This document shows positions 15,280-23,458 of a DNA stretch of 64,000 bases, in pieces (position 1 is the first letter of the stretch; every line of letters starts with the position of its first letter). The position numbers and the translations under genes are program-made. Source of the DNA: JACVRW01 sp963813495. Lineage in GTDB: Bacteria; Actinomycetota; Thermoleophilia; Solirubrobacterales; Thermoleophilaceae. The notes below the pieces were generated by a model, which was not told the DNA's origin, ran no database searches, and was given only the letters and a program-made list of their open reading frames with translations. The DNA lies in contig CAWEZC010000005.1 in the NCBI GenBank assembly GCA_963813495.1, positions 682,001-746,000 on the forward strand, read 5' to 3'.

Positions 15280-17358
15280 ATGTCACGAAGGAACAGGAGT
15301 CGCCTCGCCGGCCTGTCGGCCGTGGCGGCATTGGGGCTGATGGCCCTGCCCGGGGTGGCAAACGCCACCGTCACATCCAGCGTTGACGGCACCGGCAAGC
15401 TGCTGGTCACGAGCAACGCCGGTGATGCAATCACGGTCACATGCGTGGTTGGCAAGGTTCAAGTCAACGGGTCCGCAGTCGGCGGCAACGACTGCAGCGC
15501 GATCACCGCGCTCGAGGTCAACGGCGGGCCGCAGGCGAACCTGATCGACCTCAGTGGCGTGGCGTCGGCGCAATTCACGGCGCTGGCCACTCCTCCGGAT
15601 GTGGACGGCGGGGGAGGCAACGACACCATCAACGGCAGCCAGCTGGCCGACACCCTTACGGGCGGTGACGGCCATGACCGCATCACGGGCGACAACAACC
15701 CGGCCGGCACACGTGACAACTCCGTCGGCGGCGACGGCGACGACACGCTGGTCTGGAACCCCGGTGACGGCGACGACACCAACGAAGGCGGCGCCGGCAA
15801 CGACACGATCGAGGTCAACGGCGGCAACGGCGGCGAACAGTTCACCGTCGCGCCCTCGGCGACCGTCGGGCGGATCGCGTTCGATCGCACCGGCCCCACA
15901 CCGCCCGGGCCCTTCAACCTCGACATCGGCACCGCTGAGCGGCTCGATCTCAACGCCAACGGCGGCGACGACAGCATGACCTCCACCACTGCCGACGGCT
16001 TCGCGCTCGACATCGACGGCGGTAACGAAAACGACACGCTCGACGGTGGGGACGGCGCCGACCTGATCACCGGCGGCGCCGGCAACGACCGCATCATCGG
16101 CGACAACAACCCGGCCGGCACACGTGACAACTCCGTCGGCGGCGACGGCGACGACACGCTGGTCTGGAACCCCGGTGACGGCGACGACACCAACGAAGGC
16201 GGCGCCGGCAACGACACGATCGAGGTCAACGGCGGCGGCGGCCCTGAGGAGTTCGAGGTCAAGCCCTCGGCGACCCCCGGCCGCGTGCAGTTCGACCGGC
16301 TCGGCCCCACACCTCCGGGACCGTTCAACCTCGACATCGGCACGTCCGAGCGGCTCGACTTCAACGGCAACGGCGGTGACGACACCCTCAACAAGAACGG
16401 TGGAGCGGCGGGCCTCAACCCGTTCGTGATCGACGCCGACGGCGGTGAGGGCAACGACATCATCCAGACCGGCGACGCGCCCGACACGCTCAAGGGCGGT
16501 CCGGGCAACGACCGGCTCGTGTCCCAGCGCAGCCCGCTCAACACGCGTGACGTGGTGGCCGGCGGCGACGGCGACGACACCCTGGTCTGGAACCCGGGTG
16601 ACGGCGACGACACCATGGACGGCGAGGCCGGCAACGACACGATCGAGGTCAACGGCGGCAACGGCGGCGAGGAGTTCGAGGTCAAGCCCTCGTCCACTCC
16701 CGGCCGCGTGCAGTTCGACCGTCTCGGCCCCACACCTCCGGGACCGTTCAACCTCGACATCGGCACGTCCGAGCGGCTCGAGCTGAACGCCAACGGTGGC
16801 GACGACAAGATCACCGGGCGCAAGGGTCTGGCCGGGCTGATCAAGACCACCCTCAACGGCGGTGACAACAACGACCGCATCAAGGGCACCGACGCCAGGG
16901 ATCGGATCTCCGGCGGCAACGGGCTCGACCTGATCAACTCGCGTGACCGGGCGGAGGACCGGGTGGAGTGTGACTCCGGCTTCGACCTCGCTCTGGTCGA
17001 CAAGCGTGACACCGTGCGCGGTTGCGAGATCGTGCTCGGTGGCTTCCTGCGGGTCAAGCACAGCGCCAAGTCGGCCTCCGTGGCCGGGGGTGCCGCTGTG
17101 CTCAACCTCAAGTGCCTGTCCAAGGGCACCTGCAAGGGCAAGGTCAACCTGATCCACGGCGGTAAGTCGATTGGCTCCAAGTCCTACAAGCTCAAGGGCA
17201 AGAAGTCGAAGACGGTCCGCATCAAGGTCGGCCAGCGCGGCCTGCGCCTGCTCGCCAAGGCGTCGCAGAAGGGCCTCAAGGTCAAGCTGCGGATCGACGC
17301 CAAGGACTCCAACGGCAACGGCTGGCGGACGACGGATGCGCTGCGCTTGAAGCGGTAG
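15280..17358 (+). CDS. Secreted calcium-binding (RTX/hemolysin-type repeat) protein
   Basis: A 692-residue exported protein. Residues 1-30 are a signal peptide (SRLAGLSAVAALGLMALPGVANA). Residues about 80-590 hold GGxGxDxx nonapeptide-type calcium-binding repeats (GGGGNDTINGS, GGDGDDTLVWN, GGAGNDTIEVN) organised in three long units of about 137-141 residues. Each unit has a repeat block followed by a conserved beta segment (TPPGPFNLDIG). The last 110 residues are Lys-rich and Cys-poor with no anchor. ATG 15280 follows AAGGAG 7 bases upstream. The role is unknown; such proteins are often surface-layer or matrix components. No type I secretion genes are nearby, and the Sec signal suggests they are not needed. 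Confidence 0.88.
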   Translation: MSRRNRSRLAGLSAVAALGLMALPGVANATVTSSVDGTGKLLVTSNAGDAITVTCVVGKVQVNGSAVGGNDCSAITALEVNGGPQANLIDLSGVASAQFTALATPPDVDGGGGNDTINGSQLADTLTGGDGHDRITGDNNPAGTRDNSVGGDGDDTLVWNPGDGDDTNEGGAGNDTIEVNGGNGGEQFTVAPSATVGRIAFDRTGPTPPGPFNLDIGTAERLDLNANGGDDSMTSTTADGFALDIDGGNENDTLDGGDGADLITGGAGNDRIIGDNNPAGTRDNSVGGDGDDTLVWNPGDGDDTNEGGAGNDTIEVNGGGGPEEFEVKPSATPGRVQFDRLGPTPPGPFNLDIGTSERLDFNGNGGDDTLNKNGGAAGLNPFVIDADGGEGNDIIQTGDAPDTLKGGPGNDRLVSQRSPLNTRDVVAGGDGDDTLVWNPGDGDDTMDGEAGNDTIEVNGGNGGEEFEVKPSSTPGRVQFDRLGPTPPGPFNLDIGTSERLELNANGGDDKITGRKGLAGLIKTTLNGGDNNDRIKGTDARDRISGGNGLDLINSRDRAEDRVECDSGFDLALVDKRDTVRGCEIVLGGFLRVKHSAKSASVAGGAAVLNLKCLSKGTCKGKVNLIHGGKSIGSKSYKLKGKKSKTVRIKVGQRGLRLLAKASQKGLKVKLRIDAKDSNGNGWRTTDALRLKR
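15688..15825 (+). repeat. 138-bp exact internal repeat, unit 1
   Basis: These 138 bases are identical to 16099-16236, at an offset of 411 bp (137 codons). A third, diverged unit follows after a further 423 bp. It lies within the calcium-binding protein gene. Confidence 0.9.
16099..16236 (+). repeat. 138-bp exact internal repeat, unit 2
   Basis: Identical to 15688-15825. Identity at synonymous positions points to recent duplication or gene conversion and makes the gene prone to length change. Confidence 0.9.
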
Positions 17359-17369
17359 CCAGTAAGACC

Positions 17370-17424
17370 GGCCGAGCCTCCCCTCGGCCAAGCGTTACGG
17401 GCGGCCCTTTTCCGGGGCCGCCCG
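17370..17424 (+). terminator. Two consecutive hairpins after the calcium-binding protein gene
   Basis: Hairpin 1 (17370-17389) has a 7-bp stem GGCCGAG/CTCGGCC. Hairpin 2 (17398-17424) has a perfect 10-bp stem CGGGCGGCCC/GGGCCGCCCG around a TTTTCCG loop. There is no U-tract after either, as is common in GC-rich actinobacterial terminators. A new -10 box (TACTCT, 17431-17436) follows at once. Confidence 0.65.
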
Positions 17425-17470
17425 TCGCGCTACTCTCGTGCCAGAAGTCACGAGCAGATGGGAGACCGCG

Positions 17471-17941
17471 ATGGCCTGGGAGTTCAGCGTGCTGGTGGTG
17501 GCCAACGTCACCGCCGCCTCGGATGAGCTGATCGACGCCCTGCGGGAGCGCTCCGATCGGAATGCGTGCCGGTTCACCCTCCTCGTCCCAGAAAGCGCGC
17601 CGGAGGGACGGGACAGGCTCGCGGCCGCACTCGAGCGCATGCAGGCCGCCGGCCTCGAGCAGGTCAGCGGTCAGGTGGGCGATCGCGACCCGGTGGTGGC
17701 GGTGATGGAGGCCTGGGATCCGATGAAGTACGACGAGATCGTGGTCTCGACCCTCCCGGGCGGCTCCTCGCGCTGGCTGGGGCTCGACCTGCCGCGCCGC
17801 CTCGCCCGGCTGACCTCCGTGCCCGTACAGCACGTGGTGTCCCACCCGCGGGCGGAGGTACAAACCCACCCGGTGCCCGAGCGCGAGAACCTCGGCGTCC
17901 TGGCGCCGCTGGCCGCAGCGCTCACCAAGCAGCAGCGGTAG
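17471..17941 (+). CDS. Hypothetical Usp-like protein
   Basis: A 156-residue soluble protein. The first strand FSVLVVANVTAASDELIDALRERS, the middle FTLLVPESAPEGRDRLAAALERM and the segment YDEIVVSTLPGGSSRWLGLDLPRRLARLTSVPVQHVVSH form an alternating beta/alpha pattern like the universal stress protein (HUP) fold. The G-S-S motif resembles the ATP-binding G-(S/T) of UspA, but the canonical G2xG9G is only partly present. ATG 17471 follows GGGAGA 6 bases upstream and is preferred to GTG 17438, which overlaps the TACTCT -10 box. The gene is monocistronic. Confidence 0.6.
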   Translation: MAWEFSVLVVANVTAASDELIDALRERSDRNACRFTLLVPESAPEGRDRLAAALERMQAAGLEQVSGQVGDRDPVVAVMEAWDPMKYDEIVVSTLPGGSSRWLGLDLPRRLARLTSVPVQHVVSHPRAEVQTHPVPERENLGVLAPLAAALTKQQR

Positions 17942-17983
17942 GCGAAGCAGCCGGCTCAGCCGGCTGCGCTGGCTGAGCAGGGG

Positions 17984-19012
17984 TCAGGCGGGGGCTGCCA
18001 CCCCGGCCGGCGCCTCGAGGCCCGAGAGCCGTGCCACGCGCTCGCGGTGCGTGGCGGCCGAGCCGAACATCAGGGCGTTGGTCTTGGCCCGCTTGAGGAA
18101 GAAGTGCAGGTCGTGCTCCCAGGTGAAGCCGATGCCGCCATGGACCTGCAGCGAGGACGAGCAGGTGCGCCAGGCTGCATCGGAGGCGTAGGCCTTGGCC
18201 AGCGAGGCCGCCAGCGAGCGCGTCTCGGGCTCCGAGTCCGCACACCAGGCCGCGTAGTAGGCGCCGGACCGCGACCCCTCCACCTCGAGCAGCATCTGCG
18301 CGCAACGGTGGGAGACAGCCTGGTAGGCCCCGATCGGGCGGTCGAACTGCTTGCGGTCGCGCGCGTACTCCACCGCCATCTCCATGGCCTTCTGGGCCAC
18401 GCCGACATTCTCGGCGGCCAGCGCGGCCGCGATCCTGTCGAGGGCCTCGTCGACGTCCCCCGGCAGCGGATCGCCGCCGTCGGCGCGCACGCGAGCAAAC
18501 CGGCGCGTCGAATCCATGGTCTCGAACGGCTCGACCTCGGCCGCCGAACGCTCCACCACCAAGCCACCCTCCGCGCTCGCGAGCACGATCACGTCGGCGC
18601 TGTCGCCGTCGGGCACCAGGCGGGCCTCGCCCGCGCTGCTCACCAGGCCGACCGTCCCGGTCAGCTCACCGGAGGCGAGTCCCGGCAGCCAGCGCGCCTT
18701 CTGCTCCCCGGAGCCCGCGTACTGGAGGGCCAGCCCGGCTGCGGCGTTGGATAGGAAGGGCACCGGCGCGAGCGCGTAGCCGAGCTCCTCCATGAGGATG
18801 ATCAGCTCGACGGTGCCCAGCTCCTGGCCGCCGTGCTCCTCCTCGATGAAGATGCCGGCCCAGCCGAGCTCGCACATCTCCTTCCAGGCCGCCTCGTCGT
18901 AGCTCTTTGACTCGGCCAGCTCGCGTACCCGCTCGGGCTTGAAGCGCGCGGCGAGGAACTCGTGGGCCGTGCGCTTGATGGCCTGCTGGTCGTCGGTGAA
19001 GTCGAAGTTCAT
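17984..19012 (-). CDS. Acyl-CoA dehydrogenase, short subunit lacking the catalytic Glu
   Basis: A 342-residue acyl-CoA dehydrogenase-fold protein. The N-terminal helical domain (NFDFTDDQQAIKRTAHEFLAARF) and the C-terminal helical bundle (EYARDRKQFDRPIGAYQAVSHRCAQMLLEVE; QVHGGIGFTWEHDLHFFLKRAK) are present. The middle beta domain is shortened and the normal FAD loop motif is missing. The C-terminal motif where the base Glu normally sits reads FGSAATHRERVARL. This is the pattern of the smaller subunit of heteromeric steroid or acyl side-chain dehydrogenases of the FadE26/FadE27 or FadE28/FadE29 kind. It follows the partner gene by 14 bp. Confidence 0.85.
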   Translation of the reverse strand: MNFDFTDDQQAIKRTAHEFLAARFKPERVRELAESKSYDEAAWKEMCELGWAGIFIEEEHGGQELGTVELIILMEELGYALAPVPFLSNAAAGLALQYAGSGEQKARWLPGLASGELTGTVGLVSSAGEARLVPDGDSADVIVLASAEGGLVVERSAAEVEPFETMDSTRRFARVRADGGDPLPGDVDEALDRIAAALAAENVGVAQKAMEMAVEYARDRKQFDRPIGAYQAVSHRCAQMLLEVEGSRSGAYYAAWCADSEPETRSLAASLAKAYASDAAWRTCSSSLQVHGGIGFTWEHDLHFFLKRAKTNALMFGSAATHRERVARLSGLEAPAGVAAPA

Positions 19013-19026
19013 TCGCAAAGGCCTCT

Positions 19027-20163
19027 CTAGCGCAGCTTGGGCAGGCCGAGCACCCGCTCGGCGATGATGTTCTTGAGGATCTCGGTGGTGCCGCCCTCGA
19101 TCGAGTTGGCGCGTGAGCGCAGCAGCCTGTAGGTCCAGGGGGAGTCCCACGCCGCACCGTCCTCGCCGAGGATGTCCACGGCCAGCTCGGTCAGCGCCTG
19201 GTTGATCTCGCCCCACTGCCACTTGGGGAGCGAGCCCTCGGGGCCGGGCACGCCCGTCTTCATGATCGAGGTCAGCCCGCGCCACGAGTTGAGGCGCAGC
19301 AGCTCGACCTCGATCGTCAGCTGCGCGAGCCGCTGGCGAATCACCGGATCGTCGGCCACGCCGCGCTCGCTGGCCAGCTCCTTGAGGTCCTCCAGGGCGA
19401 TCCTGACGCCCGCCGCAGCGGCGGCGCCCAGGCCGGCGCGCTCGTTCATGAGTGTTGTGATGGCCACGCCCCAGCCGTTGCCCACGCCCCCCACGACGTT
19501 CTCGTCGGGGATACGGGCCTCCTCGATGAAGAGCTCGTTGAACTCCGGCTCGTTGGTGATCTGGTGCAGCGGTCGGACCTGCACGGCATCCTGCTCCATG
19601 TCCATGATGAAGTAGGTCAGACCCTGATGCTTGGGCACGTCCTGGTCGGTGCGCGCGACCAGCATGCACCACTTCGACTTGTGGGCGAAGGTGGTCCAGA
19701 CCTTCTGGCCGGTGACCACCCACTCGCCATTCGACTTGACCGCCTTGGTTTTCAGCGAGGCCAGGTCGGAGCCCGACTCGGGCTCGGAGAAGCCCTGGCA
19801 CCAGATCTCGTCCCCGGTCAGGATCGGCTTGAGCCAGCGCTCCTTCTGCTCCCCGGTGCCGTGATGGATGATCACCGGCCCGCCCATCACCATGCCGAGC
19901 ACGTTGGCGGGCTGGGGCGCGCGCGCCCGTGCCATCTCCTCGCCGAACAGCGCCTGCTCGATCAGTGTGGCGCCGCGGCCGCCGTACTCGGTGGGCCAGG
20001 AGAAGCCCGCGTAGCCGGCGTCGTAGAGCTGGCGCTGCCACCGGCGACGGTGATCGAAGGCGGCGTCCTCGCCGGGCGGGTCCTCGCCGGGATGATGATC
20101 GGCGAGCCAGCTGCGCAGCTCGTCGCGGAAAGCCTGTTCGGAAGGCGAGAGCGTCAGGTCCAT
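19027..20163 (-). CDS. Acyl-CoA dehydrogenase, catalytic subunit of a probable heteromer
   Basis: A 378-residue FAD acyl-CoA dehydrogenase. The loop GFSEPESGSDLASLKTKAV and the C-terminal RANSIEGGTTEILKNIIAERVLGLP with the catalytic Glu are intact. The N-terminus (DLTLSPSEQAFRDELRSWLADHHPG) and the YGGRGATLIEQALFGEEMARA block are typical of the FadE large subunits that pair with a smaller partner. That partner is the next gene. The natural substrate may be a branched or sterol-type side chain, but no steroid-ring genes are in the window. The start ATG lies 9 bp from the operator TGTACCAGGGGGTACA, so the divergent TetR probably represses it. Confidence 0.88.
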   Translation of the reverse strand: MDLTLSPSEQAFRDELRSWLADHHPGEDPPGEDAAFDHRRRWQRQLYDAGYAGFSWPTEYGGRGATLIEQALFGEEMARARAPQPANVLGMVMGGPVIIHHGTGEQKERWLKPILTGDEIWCQGFSEPESGSDLASLKTKAVKSNGEWVVTGQKVWTTFAHKSKWCMLVARTDQDVPKHQGLTYFIMDMEQDAVQVRPLHQITNEPEFNELFIEEARIPDENVVGGVGNGWGVAITTLMNERAGLGAAAAAGVRIALEDLKELASERGVADDPVIRQRLAQLTIEVELLRLNSWRGLTSIMKTGVPGPEGSLPKWQWGEINQALTELAVDILGEDGAAWDSPWTYRLLRSRANSIEGGTTEILKNIIAERVLGLPKLR

Positions 20164-20172
20164 GCGCGGTAA

Positions 20173-20188
20173 TGTACCAGGGGGTACA
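20173..20188. promoter_or_regulatory. Operator-like inverted repeat TGTACCAGGGGGTACA
   Basis: Perfect arms TGTACC/GGTACA with a 4-base spacer, located in the 29-bp gap between the divergent acyl-CoA dehydrogenase and TetR genes. The size and symmetry suit a TetR dimer, and the linked TetR is the obvious candidate. Confidence 0.75.
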
Positions 20189-20192
20189 CAAC

Positions 20193-20861
20193 GTGTCGCA
20201 CACCTCCGACATCCCCCGCCGGCTGCCTCGCGGAACCCATGGCCTCGACCGCGAGCTGGTGGCCGCGTCCCAGCGTACGCGCCTGCTCGAGGCGGTTGGC
20301 CGAGCGGTTTCCGAGAAGGGTTACGGCGGCGCCACGATCGACGACATCGTGCGCGGTGCCGGCGTCTCCAAGAAGACCTTCTACGAGCACTTCCGCGACA
20401 AGGAGGACTGCTTCCTGGCCGCCTACGAGGCGGCAGCGGACGAGCTCTTCGAGCGCGTGCGCGAGGCGCAGCGGGCGCCGGGGCCCTGGCTGGAGCGCAT
20501 GCGCGGCGGGATCTCCGCCTACCTGCGCTGGCTGGCGGCGGAGCCCGACCTGGCCCGGGTCTTCCTTATCGAGGTGGCGGCGGCGGGTCCACGCGCAGCC
20601 GAGCGGCGCGAGGCGCTGCGCGACCGCTACGCCGAGCGCATGCGTGGGCTCCAGGCCGAGGCCCGGCAGGAGATCCCCTCGCTGCCCGAGCTGCCGGTGG
20701 AGATCTTCCACGCGCTCGTGGCGGCTTTCGACGACCTGGTGGTGAGGCGTATCCGGGAGGCGGGGGCCGAGGACCTGCTCACGCTCGAGCCGATACTGCT
20801 CCACCTCGAGGTCGCGCTGCTGGCCGGCCCGAAGGTAGCGGCGGAGTCGGCCGAGCTGTAG
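20193..20861 (+). CDS. TetR family transcriptional regulator
   Basis: A 222-residue repressor. The N-terminal helix-turn-helix is clear: AVSEKGYGGATIDDIVRGAGVSKKTFYEHFRDKEDCFLAAYE (about residues 29-70). The C-terminal ligand domain starts EAADELFERVREAQ and has a long amphipathic region, as in regulators of lipid catabolism. GTG 20193 is used because it lies just after the operator; ATG 20172 is also in frame but falls inside it. Divergent from the acyl-CoA dehydrogenase pair, which it probably represses together with itself, with an acyl-CoA as likely inducer. It converges on the MDR gene. Confidence 0.9.
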   Translation: MSHTSDIPRRLPRGTHGLDRELVAASQRTRLLEAVGRAVSEKGYGGATIDDIVRGAGVSKKTFYEHFRDKEDCFLAAYEAAADELFERVREAQRAPGPWLERMRGGISAYLRWLAAEPDLARVFLIEVAAAGPRAAERREALRDRYAERMRGLQAEARQEIPSLPELPVEIFHALVAAFDDLVVRRIREAGAEDLLTLEPILLHLEVALLAGPKVAAESAEL

Positions 20862-20876
20862 TCCCTCGAACCGGCC

Positions 20877-21803
20877 TCAGTCGACCGTCAGAACGGCCTT
20901 GCCGCGCACGCGCCGGTCGAGCAGCGCCTCGAGCGCCGCGCCCGCCTCGCGCCAGCTCGAGCGCAGGCCGATCTGAGTGTCGAGCCGGCCGGCGGCCACT
21001 TCGCCGGCCAGGAAGCTCAGATCGCCCACGGCGGAGTCGTGGCGGTCGACCTCGTTGAACACCCGGAGCCCGAACAGCCGCGCGCCCGACTGCGGGTAGA
21101 ACGAAAAGGCATCGAAGCTCGTGGACTCGCTCGAGGAGTTGCCGAAGTTGACGACAATGCCCGAGGCCGCCACCCGCCCCAGGGCCGCTGCGAGGGTGGC
21201 GCCGCCCACCGATTCCAGGATCACGTCGTAGCGCTCGCCCTCGGGATCGATCCGCTCGATCAGAGCGTCGGCCCCGAGCTCGGTCAATCCCTCTCCGCGC
21301 TCGGGGCTGCCCACCAAGCCGGTCACGTGTGCACCGCCTCGGTGTCCCAACTGCACCGCGAAGCGGCCGACACCGCCGGACGCGCCGGTCACGAGCAGGC
21401 GCCGGCCGAGCAGCGGGCCGGCGGCATGGAGCGCGCGCACCGCCGTGAGACCGGCGACGGGAAGAGTGGAGGCGTCCTCGAAGCTGACGGCGTCGGGAAG
21501 CTCGGCCAGGCGGCGCGTGGGAACGGCGGCGAGCTCGGCCCAGGCGCCCTCGTCCACCAGCCCCACCACCCGCGCCCCCTCGGCCGGGCCACTGCCGTCG
21601 GCGGCAGCGCTGCGCACCACACCGGCCACATCCCAGCCGTGCACCGTGCCCTCCTGGCGCTGCGGCAAATAGCGCGCCTCGCCGCGGTTGAGCGACACCG
21701 CGCGCACCTCGACGAGCGACTCGCTGGCGCCCGGCGTGGGGTCCTGCAATTCGCCGCGTTCGATGCCGTTGGGAGCGGAGGGCCGGGCGATCAGTGCGCG
21801 CAT
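20877..21803 (-). CDS. Zinc-independent MDR oxidoreductase (quinone reductase-like)
   Basis: A 308-residue medium-chain dehydrogenase/reductase. The GroES-like domain has EVRAVSLNRGEARYLPQ and HGWDVAGVV, with no structural-zinc Cys cluster, so it is a quinone-oxidoreductase type. The NADPH site is LVTGASGGVGRFAVQLG (about residues 138-154). Substrates of such proteins range from quinones to enoyl compounds. The start ATG lies in a 107-bp gap shared with the divergent MFS pump, where half-sites CGATACG suggest regulation in common. Confidence 0.87.
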   Translation of the reverse strand: MRALIARPSAPNGIERGELQDPTPGASESLVEVRAVSLNRGEARYLPQRQEGTVHGWDVAGVVRSAAADGSGPAEGARVVGLVDEGAWAELAAVPTRRLAELPDAVSFEDASTLPVAGLTAVRALHAAGPLLGRRLLVTGASGGVGRFAVQLGHRGGAHVTGLVGSPERGEGLTELGADALIERIDPEGERYDVILESVGGATLAAALGRVAASGIVVNFGNSSSESTSFDAFSFYPQSGARLFGLRVFNEVDRHDSAVGDLSFLAGEVAAGRLDTQIGLRSSWREAGAALEALLDRRVRGKAVLTVD

Positions 21804-21870
21804 GCTCGGAACGTACCGATCGCTTTTCGATACGCAGGCGTTGCATTTTTAAACCTAGTGTGCTTCACTA

Positions 21871-21896
21871 CGAAACGTTACTGTTGCGTATCGTAA
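21871..21896. promoter_or_regulatory. Operator-like region with CGAAACG/CGTATCG half-sites
   Basis: Arms TACGAAACG and CGTATCGTA (one mismatch between them) are separated by 9 bp, and an additional CGATACG half-site lies at 21826-21832. A nested TTAC/GTAA inverted repeat occupies 21878-21896. The region is directly upstream of the Shine-Dalgarno of the MFS gene. It could be bound by the TetR encoded downstream at 23455-24171. Confidence 0.55.
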
Positions 21897-21910
21897 TAAG
21901 GAGAGACTCC

Positions 21911-23458
21911 ATGTCACCTGCAGCCCCCTACGACAAACGCTGGTGGACCCTCCTGGTCCTGTCCGTGTCGCTGCTGGTCATATCCCTCGACAACACGATC
22001 CTCAACGTCGCCCTGCCCACCATCGAGCGCGAGCTCGACGCGAGCAGTGGTGATCTGCAGTGGATCGTCGACAGCTACACGCTCGTGTTCGCGGGCCTGC
22101 TGCTGACAATGGGCGCTCTCGGCGATCGCTTCAGCCGCCGCGGTGCGCTCGTGGCCGGACTCGTCATCTTCGGCTCCGCGTCGCTTGCAGCCGCGTTCGC
22201 GACCTCGGCCGACATGCTGATCGCCAGCCGTGCCGTGATGGGCATCGGCGGGGCGCTGATCATGCCCACCACGCTGTCGATCCTGACCAACGTCTTTCCT
22301 GCCGCCGAGCGGCCCAAGGCAATCGGGATCTGGGCCGCCGTGGCGGGTCTCGGCGTGGGCGTCGGGCCCGTGGCCGGTGGTTTCCTGCTCGAGCACTTCG
22401 AGTGGAGCTCCGTCTTCGTGGTCAACGTGCCCATCGTGCTCGTGGCGCTGGCCGCCGTCCCGCTGTTCGTGCCCGACTCGCGAGACCCCTCACGGCCGAA
22501 GCTCGACCCCCTGGGTGCAGTCCTCTCGACGGTGGGTCTCGGGGCGCTCGTCTGGGCCGTGATCGAGGCTCCCGAGCGAGGCTGGCTGGACGGCGTGGTT
22601 CTGGCCGGATTCGGCGGCGCCGCGGCGGTGCTCGTGGCCTTCGTGGTCTGGGAGCTGAGGACCGCCTCCCCCATGCTCGACATGGGTCTGTTCCGGATCC
22701 GGCGCTTCAGCGGCGCCAGCCTCTCGATCGCGCTGGTGTTCTTCGCGCTGTTCGGTGCGATCTTCTTCCTCACGCAGTTCCTTCAGGGCGTCATGGACTA
22801 CACGGCGTTCGAGGCCGGGCTCCGCGTCACGCCGGTGGCGGGCGGCCTGATACTGGGCGGACCGCTCTCGGCCCGGCTGGCGGAGCGCTTCGGCACGCGC
22901 GGGGTGGTGGCGGTGGGCCTGACCGTGGTCGCCGGCGCCCTGCTCCTCCTCGCCCAGGCGGACGTGACCTCGGGCTACGGGCTGATCGCCGTGGCGCTGA
23001 GCGTGCTCGGCTTCGGGATGGGCATGACTATGGCGCCCGCCACCGAGTCGATCATGACGGCGCTGCCGCTCGCCAACGCGGGCGTGGGCTCGGCGATGAA
23101 CGACACGGTTCGCCTGGTGGGCGGCACGCTCGGCGTGGCGATCCTCGGGAGCCTCCTGTCGAGCGGCTACGGTGCCGACATGGAGAAGGCCACCGGCTCG
23201 CTGCCCGCGCCCGCCGCCCATGCGGCGCAGGACGCGCTCGGTGGAGCCGAGGCGGTGGCCGAGCAGATCGGCGGCGGCACCGGCGCAGCGCTCAGCCGAA
23301 GCGCCGAGGCCGCATTCACCTCGGCCATGAGCACGTCGCTCTCGGTCGCGGCGGCGGTCGCCCTGGCCGGGGCGCTGGTGGCACTGGTGGTGCTGCCCGG
23401 CCGCGAGCGCGAGCGGGCCGAACGGGCGGCCTTGGCGGCCCAGCCCGCGGGCGCATGA
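21911..23458 (+). CDS. MFS drug efflux transporter, DHA2 (14-TM) family
   Basis: A 515-residue membrane protein with 14 predicted helices. It has the DHA2/EmrB-QacA features: VISLDNTILNVALPTIERELDAS in helix 1, the motif A-like GALGDRFSRRGALVAG (about residues 71-86), motif C-like GVGVGPVAGGFLLEH and the late extension helices. Such proteins export cationic or hydrophobic drugs by proton antiport. ATG 21911 follows AAGGAG 7 bases upstream. The gene overlaps the TetR gene by ATGA, so the repressor is co-translated with its pump. The substrate is unknown. Confidence 0.92.
   Translation: MSPAAPYDKRWWTLLVLSVSLLVISLDNTILNVALPTIERELDASSGDLQWIVDSYTLVFAGLLLTMGALGDRFSRRGALVAGLVIFGSASLAAAFATSADMLIASRAVMGIGGALIMPTTLSILTNVFPAAERPKAIGIWAAVAGLGVGVGPVAGGFLLEHFEWSSVFVVNVPIVLVALAAVPLFVPDSRDPSRPKLDPLGAVLSTVGLGALVWAVIEAPERGWLDGVVLAGFGGAAAVLVAFVVWELRTASPMLDMGLFRIRRFSGASLSIALVFFALFGAIFFLTQFLQGVMDYTAFEAGLRVTPVAGGLILGGPLSARLAERFGTRGVVAVGLTVVAGALLLLAQADVTSGYGLIAVALSVLGFGMGMTMAPATESIMTALPLANAGVGSAMNDTVRLVGGTLGVAILGSLLSSGYGADMEKATGSLPAPAAHAAQDALGGAEAVAEQIGGGTGAALSRSAEAAFTSAMSTSLSVAAAVALAGALVALVVLPGRERERAERAALAAQPAGA

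Noticed and set aside
15688..16236. Repeats resembling a CRISPR array
   Set aside because: The repeats are coding, long and in frame with a calcium-binding protein; there are no spacers of regular size.
15283..17391. A 702-codon open frame antisense to the calcium-binding protein gene
   Set aside because: It is the mirror of GC-rich repetitive codons on the other strand. It has no signal peptide, domain or promoter, and the sense gene is well supported.
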